Assembly (NCBI RefSeq): GCF_030165005.1
Contig: NZ_JASNNW010000012.1
Coordinates: 124,001 to 188,000 of the forward strand
Length of the DNA stretch: 64,000 nucleotides
Direction of reading: 5' to 3'
Origin: Blastococcus capsensis
GTDB lineage: Bacteria > Actinomycetota > Actinomycetes > Mycobacteriales > Geodermatophilaceae
Shown: positions 26,395-34,124 of the stretch, in pieces
How positions within the stretch are numbered: the stretch's first letter is position 1
Layout: every line of letters begins with the position of its first letter
Notes under the pieces: generated by a model
What the model saw: the letters and a program-made list of their open reading frames with translations, nothing else
What the model was told of the DNA's origin: nothing
The model's database searches: none
Made by a program: the position numbers and the translations under genes

Positions 26395-27573
26395 TCAGTC
26401 CTCCGGCTCGGGGTAGCGCGCGCCCGCGGCCAGCTCCGTGCCGTCGGCGACCCGCGCCTGCCGGCCGACCAGCGTGATGTCGCCGTCGCCACCCACCGAG
26501 GCGCCCTCGCCCACCTCGACCCGGTCGTCGAGCACCGCGCGGGTCACCGTCGCCCCCGCACGCACCCGCACGCCGGGAAGCAGCACGGAGTCCACGACGG
26601 TCGCGCCCCGCTCGATGACCACCCCCGGGGAGATGACCGAGCCGCGCACCTCCCCACCGACCCGGGTGCCACCGGAGATCAGGCTCTCCTCGACGACGGA
26701 GCCGCTCAGCACCCGCGCCGCGCTGTGCCGGCCGCCCCGGGTGTGCACCGGCCACCGCGGGGCGTCCAGGTCCAGCGGCGGCTCCGCGGAGATGAACTCG
26801 CGGTGTGCCTCCCAGTAGGCCGGGATCGTGCCGACGTCGCGCCAGTAGCCGTCCAGCGGGTACGCGCGGGCCAGCCCGTCCCCGGCCTGCGCCGGCAGCA
26901 GGTGGGTGCCGAGGTCCTCCAGGCCCTCGTCCCCCACGTCGGAGTTCAGCGCCTCCAGCCGGTCGAGGGTCGGGGTCGGCGAGAAGACGAATACCTCGTT
27001 GGTGGCCGTCGTCGTCGCCGGCTCGTCGGGCTTGTAGGCGTAGCCGGTGATCCGGTCGCCGTCGCCGACCTCGACGACGCCGTAGCGCGGGGCGTCGTCG
27101 GCGGCCACCTCCGTGGTCACCATGGTCACCTCGGCGCCCGAGCCGAGGTGTGCCTCGACCACTTCGCGGTAGTCGAGCTTGTAGACGGCGTCGGCGCTCA
27201 CGACGATCAGCGCGTCGGCGTCGAACTCCCGGATCTGCTCCGCCTGCCGCCACAGCGAGTCGGCCGTGCCGGTGTTCCACCCGCCGCGCTCGGTGCCCTT
27301 GTACGGCGGCAGGGTCAGCAGCCCGCCGGCGGTGCGGTCGAGGTCCCACGGCCGGCCGTTGGACAGGTGGTCGTGCAGCGACGTGGGGTGGAACTGGATC
27401 GAGACCCAGACGTCGGCGATCTGGGAGTTCTGGCAGTTGCTCAGCGGGAAGTCGATGAGCCGGTAGACCCCGGCGAACGGCACGGCCGGCTTGGCCCGCT
27501 GTTCGGTGAGCAGTTCGAGGCGCCCACCGGCCCCACCGGCGAGCACGAGGACGAGGATCCGCGGGAGGGCCAT
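26395..27573 (-). CDS. glgC: Glucose-1-phosphate adenylyltransferase (GlgC-like nucleotidyltransferase)
   Basis: A 392-residue ADP-glucose pyrophosphorylase-like enzyme, which would make ADP-glucose from ATP and glucose-1-phosphate for glycogen or alpha-glucan synthesis. The nucleotide-binding LVLAGGAGGRLELLTEQRAKP is at the N-terminus, followed by GVYRLIDFPLSNCQNS, GTADSLWRQ, and GYWRDVGTIPAYWEAH (sugar phosphate site). The C-terminal third is a left-handed beta-helix of hexapeptide repeats. The N-terminus diverges somewhat from classical GlgC (LELL instead of LxPLT), so a related sugar-phosphate nucleotidyltransferase remains possible. It lies 139 bp downstream of def; a hairpin separates the two. 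Confidence 0.87.
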   Translation of the reverse strand: MALPRILVLVLAGGAGGRLELLTEQRAKPAVPFAGVYRLIDFPLSNCQNSQIADVWVSIQFHPTSLHDHLSNGRPWDLDRTAGGLLTLPPYKGTERGGWNTGTADSLWRQAEQIREFDADALIVVSADAVYKLDYREVVEAHLGSGAEVTMVTTEVAADDAPRYGVVEVGDGDRITGYAYKPDEPATTTATNEVFVFSPTPTLDRLEALNSDVGDEGLEDLGTHLLPAQAGDGLARAYPLDGYWRDVGTIPAYWEAHREFISAEPPLDLDAPRWPVHTRGGRHSAARVLSGSVVEESLISGGTRVGGEVRGSVISPGVVIERGATVVDSVLLPGVRVRAGATVTRAVLDDRVEVGEGASVGGDGDITLVGRQARVADGTELAAGARYPEPED

Positions 27574-27667
27574 GCTCCCCCGCTACCCCGTGCCCGCCGG
27601 GCACACCCGCGGCGGTCAGGGACGTCGCACGGGCTCCACGAGCGGTCGGTTTTCGGACGATGTGCGC

Positions 27668-27702
27668 CGGTGTGCAGTTCCACCGGCTCGAACTGCACAC
27701 CG
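27668..27702. terminator. Strong hairpin between def and glgC
   Basis: CGGTGTGCAGTTC (27668-27680) and GAACTGCACACCG (27690-27702) form a perfect 13-bp stem with a 9-nt loop. There is no T-tract on either side. It lies 10 bp downstream of the def stop and could end def transcription or reduce read-through into glgC. Confidence 0.6.
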
Positions 27703-27711
27703 TCGCCCCGG

Positions 27712-28269
27712 TCAGGCGGGGAGGTCGCCGCCCGGTCCGGCGGCCTCGGCGAGCAGCCGTTCCCGCTGCTCCTCCGGCAGCAGGTCGACGTAGACGGTGC
27801 CGTTCAGGTGGTCGACCTCGTGCTGGAGGCAGCGGGCCGCCATGCCGGTCGCCTCGATCGACACCGGGTCGCCGTGCAGGTCCACCCCGTCGACGCGCGC
27901 ACGGAAGGCGCGCGGCAGCTCGGCGTAAGGCCCGGGCACCGACAGGCAGCCCTCCTCGGTGACCTCCTCCGCCGGGTCCTCGCCCACCGGGTCGGGGACG
28001 GTGAGCGAGGGGTTCACGACGTAGCCGACGACGTCCTCCCCCTCGGCGTCCGGGCAGTCGATCACGAACACGCGGGCGTCCACCCCGATCTGGTTGGCCG
28101 CCAGCCCCACCCCGTCGGCAGCCTCCATGCTGGCGAACATGTCCAGCACCAGCCGGCGGAGCCCGTCGTCGAAGGCGGTCACATCCGCGCAGCGGCGGTG
28201 CAGGACCGGGTTGCTGCCGTAGGTGACGATCGGCCGGGCGACGCCGTCGTAACGGCCGAACAGGCGCAT
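27712..28269 (-). CDS. def: Peptide deformylase
   Basis: A 185-residue metalloenzyme that removes the formyl group from the N-terminal Met of new proteins. All three motifs are intact: GVGLAANQ (53-60), EGCLS (107-111, Cys is a metal ligand) and QHEVDH (149-154, two His ligands and the catalytic Glu). The ATG at 28269 is supported by a TAGGAT -10 with an 8-nt spacer, so the message is probably leaderless. The length is normal. It is divergent from cobD. Confidence 0.97.
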   Translation of the reverse strand: MRLFGRYDGVARPIVTYGSNPVLHRRCADVTAFDDGLRRLVLDMFASMEAADGVGLAANQIGVDARVFVIDCPDAEGEDVVGYVVNPSLTVPDPVGEDPAEEVTEEGCLSVPGPYAELPRAFRARVDGVDLHGDPVSIEATGMAARCLQHEVDHLNGTVYVDLLPEEQRERLLAEAAGPGGDLPA

Positions 28270-28277
28270 GACGCCCG

Positions 28278-28283
28278 ATCCTA
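28278..28283 (-). promoter_or_regulatory. Leaderless -10 (TAGGAT) for def
   Basis: TAGGAT on the minus strand with an 8-nt spacer CGGGCGTC before the ATG at 28269. Confidence 0.6.
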
Positions 28284-28336
28284 GGGACGCCGGACCGGCC
28301 CGGCAGCGGCCACCGGGCGCTTGGCACCATGACGCC

Positions 28337-29287
28337 GTGCCGCGCCCCGCCCCAGATCCGGCGACCGCGCTGGGCCTGGCCCTCGGCGCGCTGGCCGACG
28401 TCGCCCTGGCCGACCCCCGGCGGGGGCACCCGGTGGCCGGGTTCGGGGCCGTCGCCGCGACGGCCGAACGACACCTCTGGCGGGATTCCCGTCTCGCGGG
28501 CGCCGGCCACTGGGCGCTGCTGGTCGCCGGCACGACGGCGCTGGGGGTCGTGGCCGACCGGAGCACCCGGCAGCGGCCGTTCGTGCGCACGGTGGCCACG
28601 GCCGCCGCCACCTGGGCCGTGCTGGGCGGCACGTCGCTGGGCCGGACGGCCGGCCGGCTGCACGACGCCCTGACGGCGGGCGACCTGGACACCGCCCGGG
28701 CGACGCTGCCGAGCCTCGCCGGGCGGGACCCCAGCGCTCTCGACGGCGCGGGTCTGGCCCGGGCCACCGTGGAGTCGGTCGCCGAGAACACCGCCGACGC
28801 CGCCGTCGCCCCGCTGTTCTGGGGGGCGCTGGCCGGGCTGCCCGGCCTCCTCGGCTACCGGGCGGTCAACACCCTCGACGCGATGGTCGGCCACCGCTCC
28901 CCGCGGTACGCCCGGTTCGGCTGGGCGGCGGCACGTGCCGACGACGTCGCCAACTGGCTGCCCGCCCGGCTCACCGCGGCGCTGACGGTGGCGTGCGCGC
29001 CCCTTGCCGGCGGCTCGGCGGCCGAGGCGTGGCGTACCTGGCGGAGGGACGGCGCCGCACACCCCAGCCCGAACGCGGGTCGCTGCGAGGCCTCCGCGGC
29101 AGGGGCGCTCGGGCTGCGGCTGGGCGGCCGGAACGTGTACGGCTCGCGGGTGGAGAACCGGCCGCCGCTGGGAAACGGACGTGCGCCCGCGCCGGCGGAC
29201 ATCCCCCGCGCGGTGCGGCTGTCCCGCGCCGTCTGGCTCGCCGCCGCCGGGCTGGCCGTGGCCCTCCGCGCGGTGCGCGACCGATGA
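28337..29287 (+). CDS. cobD: Adenosylcobinamide-phosphate synthase CobD/CbiB
   Basis: A 316-residue membrane protein that attaches the aminopropanol phosphate arm to adenosylcobyric acid in vitamin B12 synthesis. Signature segments are [33 protein letters not shown] and [19 protein letters not shown], followed by [17 protein letters not shown]. Hydrophobic helices near both ends fit the family. The GTG at 28337 is chosen because conserved sequence starts right after it; the in-frame ATG at 28268 would add 23 poorly conserved residues and overlap the def promoter. It belongs to the corrinoid group with cobQ, the decayed cobC and the SUMT gene. Confidence 0.92.
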   Translation: MPRPAPDPATALGLALGALADVALADPRRGHPVAGFGAVAATAERHLWRDSRLAGAGHWALLVAGTTALGVVADRSTRQRPFVRTVATAAATWAVLGGTSLGRTAGRLHDALTAGDLDTARATLPSLAGRDPSALDGAGLARATVESVAENTADAAVAPLFWGALAGLPGLLGYRAVNTLDAMVGHRSPRYARFGWAAARADDVANWLPARLTAALTVACAPLAGGSAAEAWRTWRRDGAAHPSPNAGRCEASAAGALGLRLGGRNVYGSRVENRPPLGNGRAPAPADIPRAVRLSRAVWLAAAGLAVALRAVRDR

Positions 29288-29479
29288 GCGGGACGGCACC
29301 GGCCGGCAGCGTCCACGGGATGCTGCGCGACGCCTGTCCCCCGGCCCTGGCCCCTCGCCCGAGCGGCCCGGGCCGCCGCCGGGCCCCCGGGCCGGTTCGG
29401 GCAGGATCGTGGACAGCGCGTGGCGTCCGCAGCAGCGGTGCCCGCCGCCGCGGCGCCGAGCCGCCGAGGAGGGAGCCCG

Positions 29480-30145
29480 ATGTTCTACGTCCTGGCCACT
29501 TTCGTGCTGCGTCCACTGTTCTTCATCCTGTGCCGGCCGCGCATCACCGGACGCGAGCACGTGCCGCTGGACCGGCCGGTGATCCTGGCCAGCAACCACC
29601 TGTCCTTCATCGACAGCATCGTCATCCCCCTGGCCGCGCCCCGCCGCGTCGCCTACCTGGCGAAGGCCGAGTACTTCACCGGCCGCGGGTTCAGCGGCTG
29701 GGTCACCCGCACGCTGTTCACCGCGCTGGGCGCGTACCCCGTCGAGCGGGAGACCCACCGGGCCGCGCAGTCCGCCCTCGACACCGCCCTGGGCATCCTG
29801 CGGGGCGGCACCGCCTTCGGCCTCTACCCGGAGGGCACCAGGTCCAAGGACGGCCGGCTGGCGCGCGGCAAGACCGGCGTCGCCTGGCTGGCCCTGACCG
29901 CCGACTGCCCCGTCGTCCCGGTCGCGGTGCACGGCACCGACCGGGTGCAGCCGGTGGGCGCCCGCTGGCCGCGCCCCCACCGCGTCACGGTCACCTTCGG
30001 CGAGCCGCTGACCTTCCCCGAGCAACGCGGTCAGGCCAACCGCAACCGGGCCCGCCGCGAGGTCACCGACCGCATCATGGTGGCGATCGCCGAGCTGTCC
30101 GGTCAGGAGACGGCCGGCTGGGAACTGCCCCGAGAGGCGGTGTGA
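29480..30145 (+). CDS. 1-acyl-sn-glycerol-3-phosphate acyltransferase (PlsC family)
   Basis: A 221-residue lysophospholipid acyltransferase of the PlsC family, acting at the membrane in phospholipid synthesis. The catalytic NHLSFID (Hx4D) motif, the AKAEYF region, and the [13 protein letters not shown] motif for the glycerol-phosphate are present, with a hydrophobic N-terminal helix. The ATG at 29480 is preceded by GAGGAGGGAGCCCG. The 3' end overlaps cobQ by 4 bp (GTGA), an unexpected partner functionally. The 192-bp gap before it contains GC-rich hairpins and a CAGGAT hexamer near 29403 but no gene. Confidence 0.92.
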   Translation: MFYVLATFVLRPLFFILCRPRITGREHVPLDRPVILASNHLSFIDSIVIPLAAPRRVAYLAKAEYFTGRGFSGWVTRTLFTALGAYPVERETHRAAQSALDTALGILRGGTAFGLYPEGTRSKDGRLARGKTGVAWLALTADCPVVPVAVHGTDRVQPVGARWPRPHRVTVTFGEPLTFPEQRGQANRNRARREVTDRIMVAIAELSGQETAGWELPREAV

Positions 30146-31644
30146 GCGGCGCGCTGCTCGTCGCCGGGACCACCTCCGACGCCGGGAAGTCCGTGGTCAC
30201 CGCCGGCATCTGCCGATGGCTGGCGCGCCAGGGCGTCTCGGTGGCGCCGTTCAAAGCGCAGAACATGAGCAACAACTCCATGGTGACCCCCGACGGTGCG
30301 GAGATCGGCCGGGCGCAGGTGATGCAGGCGGCCGCGGCCCGGGTGCAGCCGGAGGCGGCCATGAACCCGGTGCTGCTGAAGCCGGGCGGCGAGAACTCCA
30401 GTCAGGTGGTGGTGCTGGGCCGGCCGGTCGCCGAGGTCACGGCGCTGTCCTACCGGCCGATGAAGGCGATGCTGCTCGAGCAGGTCCTCGAGTCGCTGAC
30501 CGACCTGCGCGCCCGGTTCGACGTCGTCGTCTGCGAGGGCGCCGGTTCCCCCACCGAGATCAACCTGCGGGCCGACGACATCGCCAACATGGGACTGGCC
30601 ACCGCGGCGGGCCTGCCGGTGCTCGTCGTCGGCGACATCGACCGCGGCGGCGTGTTCGCCGCGCTGCACGGCACCGTCGCCCTGATGCCGCCGGCCGACC
30701 AGCGGCTGGTCGCCGGCTTCCTGGTGAACAAGTTCCGCGGCGACGTCCGGCTGCTCCGCCCCGGCCTGGACCAGCTGACCGCGCTGACCGGGCGGCCGAC
30801 CCTCGGCGTGCTGCCCTGGCTCGGTGGCCTCGAACTGGACGTCGAGGACTCGCTGAACGTGCCCGTGGCCTCGTCGGGGGCCCCGCCGGTCGGGGACGAC
30901 GTCCTCCGTGTCTCGGTGGCCCGGCTGCCCCGGCTGTCGAACTTCACGGACCTGGACGCGCTGGCTGCCGAGCCGGGCGTGCTCGTGCGCTACGCCACCC
31001 GCCCCGAGGAGCTCGCCGACGCCGACCTGGTCGTCCTGCCTGGCAGCCGCGCGACCGTGGCCGACCTGTCGTGGCTGCGCGCCACCGGCCTGGCCGATGC
31101 GGTGCTGCGCCGGGTAGCGGAGGGCGCGCCGGTGCTCGGCATCTGCGGGGGCCACCAGATGCTGGCCCGCACGATCACCGACGAGGTCGAGTCTCGGGTG
31201 GGCACGGTGGCGGGGCTGGGGCTGCTGCCCGCCGACGTCCGCTTCGCCCGGGAGAAGACGCTCGCCCGCCCGATGGGCAGGGCGCTGGGCGAGACGGTGC
31301 ACGGCTACGAGATCCACCACGGCGTGGTGACGGTGGACGGCGACGCCGAGCCGTTCCTGGACGGCGCCCGCGCCGGAGCGGTGTTCGGGACGACGTGGCA
31401 CGGCGCGCTGGAGAACGACGGCTTCCGCCGGGCCTTCCTCGCCGAGGTCGCCGGGATCACCGGCCGCCGGTTCGTGCCCGCGCCGGACACCGACTTCGCC
31501 GCCGTGCGAGAGGACCGACTGGACCGGCTCGGTGACCTGATCGCCGAGCACGCCGACACGGACGCGCTCTGGCGGCTGATCGAGACCGGGCCCCCGGCCG
31601 GGCTGCCGCTGCTGCCGCCCGGCGCCGGCTTCAGCTGTCGGTGA
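30142..31644 (+). CDS. cobQ: Cobyric acid synthase
   Basis: A 500-residue glutamine amidotransferase that amidates four side chains of adenosylcobyrinic a,c-diamide using ATP and glutamine in B12 synthesis. The N-terminal dethiobiotin-synthetase-like ATPase domain has [28 protein letters not shown] and [15 protein letters not shown]. The C-terminal triad glutaminase domain has the nucleophile in [11 protein letters not shown] and the His of YEIHHG. The GTG at 30142 overlaps the acyltransferase stop (GTGA). The 3' end overlaps the convergent thioesterase by 14 bp. The length fits the family. Confidence 0.96.
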   Translation: MSGALLVAGTTSDAGKSVVTAGICRWLARQGVSVAPFKAQNMSNNSMVTPDGAEIGRAQVMQAAAARVQPEAAMNPVLLKPGGENSSQVVVLGRPVAEVTALSYRPMKAMLLEQVLESLTDLRARFDVVVCEGAGSPTEINLRADDIANMGLATAAGLPVLVVGDIDRGGVFAALHGTVALMPPADQRLVAGFLVNKFRGDVRLLRPGLDQLTALTGRPTLGVLPWLGGLELDVEDSLNVPVASSGAPPVGDDVLRVSVARLPRLSNFTDLDALAAEPGVLVRYATRPEELADADLVVLPGSRATVADLSWLRATGLADAVLRRVAEGAPVLGICGGHQMLARTITDEVESRVGTVAGLGLLPADVRFAREKTLARPMGRALGETVHGYEIHHGVVTVDGDAEPFLDGARAGAVFGTTWHGALENDGFRRAFLAEVAGITGRRFVPAPDTDFAAVREDRLDRLGDLIAEHADTDALWRLIETGPPAGLPLLPPGAGFSCR

Positions 31645-32020
31645 GGCGCGCTCGCACGTCGTCCGGCCAGGGGGTGGCGCGGCCGTCCGCGACGGCGACG
31701 TAGGTGTTGCGGACGACGCAGCACACCCGCTCGCCCACCCGCACGGTGAACCGCACGGTCACGCTCGTGCGGCCCACCTTCTCCGTGTCGGCGTCCACGG
31801 TGACGGTGTCGCCCCAGCGTGCCGACGACGTCCACTCCAGCGAGCTGGCCCTGACCACCGGGTCGATGCGGCGGGCGACCAGCTCGTCCCACGTGAGCCC
31901 GTGAGCGGCCCACCAGCCGTTGGACGCCTCGTCGGCCCAGGTCAGGTAATGGCCGTTGAAGACGACACCCTGCTGGTCGCACTCGGCGTAGCGGACGGGG
32001 GAACTCCAGACCTCGGGCAC
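31631..32020 (-). CDS. Acyl-CoA thioesterase, hot-dog fold (4HBT family)
   Basis: A 129-residue single hot-dog domain of the YbgC/4-hydroxybenzoyl-CoA thioesterase type. [20 protein letters not shown] holds the catalytic Asp in the expected D-x-x-G-V-V-x-N context. It would hydrolyse a short or aromatic acyl-CoA in the cytosol; the substrate cannot be told. The GTG at 32020 is set by a TAGCGT -10 with a 7-nt spacer, which is preferred over an upstream GTG three codons earlier that falls in the promoter. Its promoter lies back-to-back with that of the next gene. Confidence 0.92.
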   Translation of the reverse strand: MPEVWSSPVRYAECDQQGVVFNGHYLTWADEASNGWWAAHGLTWDELVARRIDPVVRASSLEWTSSARWGDTVTVDADTEKVGRTSVTVRFTVRVGERVCCVVRNTYVAVADGRATPWPDDVRARLTDS

Positions 32021-32027
32021 GCCGCCC

Positions 32028-32033
32028 ACGCTA
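32028..32033 (-). promoter_or_regulatory. Leaderless -10 (TAGCGT) for the thioesterase
   Basis: TAGCGT on the minus strand, 7-nt spacer GGGCGGC, GTG at 32020. It is 12 bp from the plus-strand -10 at 32046. Confidence 0.6.
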
Positions 32034-32045
32034 GTGGTGGCCGAC

Positions 32046-32051
32046 TACGGT
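32046..32051 (+). promoter_or_regulatory. Leaderless -10 (TACGGT) for the PNPOx-like gene
   Basis: TACGGT, 6-nt spacer TCCGGC, GTG at 32058. Confidence 0.6.
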
Positions 32052-32057
32052 TCCGGC

Positions 32058-32657
32058 GTGGATCCCGCCGCCGACGCCCTGCACGCCTACCGCGCGCCCT
32101 CGCAGCGGGTGCTCGACAAGGAGATCCACGCCCTGGACGCGTACTGCCGCGATTTCATCGGGCTCTCGCCCTTCGCCACCCTCGCCACCGCGACCGCCGA
32201 CGGCTGGCCGGACGTGTCACCGCGCGGCGGGGCCCCCGGCTTCGTGCACGTGCTGGACGAGCGGCGGCTGGCACTGCCCGACCGGCTGGGCAACAACCGG
32301 ATCGACAGCCTGCACAACCTGGAAGCCAACCCCCGGGCGGCGCTGATGTTCTTCGTGCCGGGCTTCGACGAGACACTGCGGGTCTACGGGACGACGTCCG
32401 TCGTCGACCCGAGCGACCTCGACGTCGACCTCACCGAGTTCGGCAAGCCGCCGCTGTCGGTGCTCGTGCTGTCGGTGGTGCGGGCGTACTTCCAGTGCCC
32501 GAAGTCGGTGATGCGGTCGGGGCTGTGGGATCCCGGGCGCCGGGTGGACCGGTCGTCCTACCCCTCGTTCGGCACGGTGCTGCGGGAGCACTGCCGGGAC
32601 ACCGCGATCCCGACCGACGATGCCGTGATGCGAGCCGCGCTGACCGAGGAGCTCTGA
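32058..32657 (+). CDS. Pyridoxamine 5'-phosphate oxidase-like (FMN-binding split barrel) protein
   Basis: A 199-residue split-barrel flavoprotein-like protein. The core has FATLATATADGWPDVSPRGG, LPDRLGNNRIDSLHNLEANP and LMFFVPGFDETLRVYG, a pattern seen in MSMEG_1061-type PNPOx proteins that bind FMN or F420. True PdxH activity is unlikely since such proteins usually act on other substrates. The GTG at 32058 is preferred over 32034 because a TACGGT -10 lies 6 nt before it. An array of R1 repeats begins immediately after the stop codon. Confidence 0.88.
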   Translation: MDPAADALHAYRAPSQRVLDKEIHALDAYCRDFIGLSPFATLATATADGWPDVSPRGGAPGFVHVLDERRLALPDRLGNNRIDSLHNLEANPRAALMFFVPGFDETLRVYGTTSVVDPSDLDVDLTEFGKPPLSVLVLSVVRAYFQCPKSVMRSGLWDPGRRVDRSSYPSFGTVLREHCRDTAIPTDDAVMRAALTEEL

Positions 32658-32660
32658 AAG

Positions 32661-32893
32661 GACCCCCCTGCCCCCCACCGCTCGCAAGCTCGCGGCGGGA
32701 CCCTGCACGGGGACCGCTCCAGCAGCTTCCGGCCCTGCCCTTCGCACGCTCAGGGCGGGACCCTGCACGGGGGCCGTTCCAGCAGCTTCCGGCCCCCCCA
32801 CCGCTCGCAAGCTCGCGGCGGGACCCTGCACGGGGGCCGCTCCAGCAGCTTCCGGCCCTGCCCTTCGCACGCTCAGGGCGGGGCCCTGGACGG
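32661..32893 (+). repeat. R1 repeat expanded into a tandem array (period 123 bp, sub-unit about 60 bp)
   Basis: Begins with AAAGGACC just after the PNPOx-like stop. The core CCCACCGCTCGCAAGCTCGC occurs at 32674 and 32797, exactly 123 bp apart. Each 123-bp unit holds two sub-units sharing GGGACCCTGCACGGGG and CCAGCAGCTTCCGG but differing in the first part (CACCGCTCGCAAGCTCGC against CCTTCGCACGCTCAG). The last sub-unit is truncated near 32893. It fills the space between convergent genes. Confidence 0.85.
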
Positions 32894-32911
32894 CGCCATC
32901 CTCTCGGGGTG

Positions 32912-33109
32912 CTAACTGGCGCGCAGATCGCGGGCGAGCCTGCGGTCGGCCACCGCCCGTTCGGCGAGCGCACGCACGCGCACCCGGCGGGGCCTGCGGT
33001 CGGAGCCGAAGTACCGGGCGTCCTCCACCAGCTGGAAGGCGGCGAGCACGCTCGCCTTCACCTCACGTGTGCGCGGGACGGCGGGCCGCGCCGGCTCTGC
33101 CGATGTCAT
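32912..33109 (-). CDS. Small hypothetical protein, basic
   Basis: A 65-residue frame, MTSAEPARPAVPRTREVKAS followed by VLAAFQLVEDARYFGSDRR and an Arg-rich C-terminus. No domain is recognised. The ATG at 33109 has AAGGGGGTCTCC upstream, which is acceptable as a ribosome site, and the composition is less repetitive than in chance frames, so I consider it a probable gene. It is divergent from the PemK-like gene; the region between contains GGTGACC repeats. It could be a partner of that gene, but it shows no antitoxin motif. Confidence 0.5.
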   Translation of the reverse strand: MTSAEPARPAVPRTREVKASVLAAFQLVEDARYFGSDRRPRRVRVRALAERAVADRRLARDLRAS

Positions 33110-33189
33110 GGAGACCCCCTTCTCCCGGGGAGCCGCGACGCACCCCGCAGCTCCATGGTTGCCCCCCTTTCGGCGCAGCCAACCCCCAC

Positions 33190-33234
33190 GGTGACCAATT
33201 GGTGTCGATGGGTCACCTGTGACGTGCGGTGACC
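33190..33234. promoter_or_regulatory. GGTGACC half-site cluster upstream of the PemK-like gene
   Basis: GGTGACC at 33190-33196, its complement GGTCACC at 33211-33217 and GGTGACC again at 33228-33234, plus a perfect palindrome ACCAATTGGT at 33194-33203. They lie 34 to 78 bp upstream of the -10 at 33268, so a regulator could bind here. No binding protein is known to me. Confidence 0.4.
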
Positions 33235-33267
33235 ATTTCGTGTCCGGGCACCGGCCACAGGGGTCCG

Positions 33268-33273
33268 TACGGT
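33268..33273 (+). promoter_or_regulatory. Leaderless -10 (TACGGT) for the PemK-like gene
   Basis: TACGGT, 7-nt spacer GCTGCCC, ATG at 33281. Confidence 0.6.
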
Positions 33274-33280
33274 GCTGCCC

Positions 33281-33781
33281 ATGGCGGCTCCTCGACGGCT
33301 CGGGCGGACGGCGGCACGGCTGGCGGGGCGCCTGCGCGGTGCCCTGTCACGCGGCCGCGCGGCCCTTGCCGCGTCCCGCCCCGCACCGCGACCCGACACC
33401 GTCGACGTCTCCTACCGTCCGCACGCCGACGACCGGCCGGACCCGGGCGAGATCGTGTGGGCGTGGGTACCGTTCGAGGAGGACGACGGGCGGGGCAAGG
33501 ACCGTCCCGTGCTCGTCGTCGGCCGCCGCGGGGAGGAGCTGGCCGGGCTGATGCTCAGCAGCCAGGACCACGACCGGGACGCCGCCGACGAGGCCCGGCA
33601 CGGGCGGCGCTGGACCGACATCGGCAGCGGCGCCTGGGATCCCCGGGGGCGGCCGAGCGAGGTCCGGCTGGACCGGCTGCTGGTCCTCGACCCCGCCACC
33701 GTCCGCCGGGAGGGCGCCGCGCTGGACCGTGCGAGGTTCGAGCGGGTCGTCGCCGAGGCGCGGCGTGTGCAGGGCTGGTGA
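33281..33781 (+). CDS. PemK/MazF-family protein without an adjacent antitoxin
   Basis: A 166-residue protein with a ~55-residue basic N-terminus (RRLGRTAARLAGRLRGALSR) and a C-terminal PemK/MazF-like barrel: PGEIVWAWVPFEEDDGRGKD, RPVLVVGRRGEELAGLMLSS, and a C-terminal helix. The PGEIVW and RPVLVV segments match the toxin family, members of which cut RNA. No small antitoxin gene precedes or follows it in the same direction, so it may be a solitary regulator-like relative rather than a toxin. The ATG at 33281 follows a TACGGT -10 by 7 nt. Confidence 0.8.
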   Translation: MAAPRRLGRTAARLAGRLRGALSRGRAALAASRPAPRPDTVDVSYRPHADDRPDPGEIVWAWVPFEEDDGRGKDRPVLVVGRRGEELAGLMLSSQDHDRDAADEARHGRRWTDIGSGAWDPRGRPSEVRLDRLLVLDPATVRREGAALDRARFERVVAEARRVQGW

Positions 33782-33787
33782 CGTTCC

Positions 33788-34003
33788 TCAGTCGGCGAGC
33801 CGGTCCTCGCGGGTGAGCCTCTGGGCGGGCGGGCGTAAGTGGTAGATCCCGGCCTGCTCGCCGACCACCTGCAGGTCGTACCGGTGCACCACCTTGGGCC
33901 CGCCGTGCAGGTGCACGTGGGTGACCGTGGGCAGCGGATCGCCGTGCCGCGCCGCCCGGATCTGGACCCTGCCGTCGAGGGGCCCGCCGACGAACAGCAG
34001 CAC
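33788..34003 (-). CDS. Small hypothetical protein
   Basis: A 71-residue protein, VLLFVGGPLDGRVQIRAARH followed by VTHVHLHGGPKVVHRYDL and YHLRPPAQRLTREDRLAD. No domain is recognised, but the sequence has a balanced composition like real proteins, with beta-strand-like segments. The start is unsure: the GTG at 34003 lacks a ribosome site, while an in-frame CTG at 34051 lies 8 nt after GGAGG and would give 87 residues with an acidic N-terminus. A TACTCT -10 on this strand at 34090-34085 fits the longer form. It ends 6 bp from the convergent PemK-like gene. Confidence 0.6.
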   Translation of the reverse strand: MLLFVGGPLDGRVQIRAARHGDPLPTVTHVHLHGGPKVVHRYDLQVVGEQAGIYHLRPPAQRLTREDRLAD

Positions 34004-34124
34004 CGCATCCTGGTCGGCGGGATCGGTCCCGGGCCCGGTCTCCTCGGACAGTTCGCTCTCCTCCCGCTCGCGCGCCGGTCCACGAGAGTAGGCCCGCCGC
34101 GGCGGTTCGGGCAGCGCCGGCCGC

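Noticed and set aside
28268..28336. Upstream ATG as start of cobD
   Set aside because: Adds 23 residues unlike the family and overlaps the promoter and start of def.
26351..30025. 1224-codon minus-strand frame
   Set aside because: Crosses glgC, def, cobD and the acyltransferase out of frame; composition is Arg/Gly/Ala-rich without motifs.
32671..32893. CRISPR-like array
   Set aside because: The repeats are contiguous tandem units without unique spacers, and no cas gene is present.
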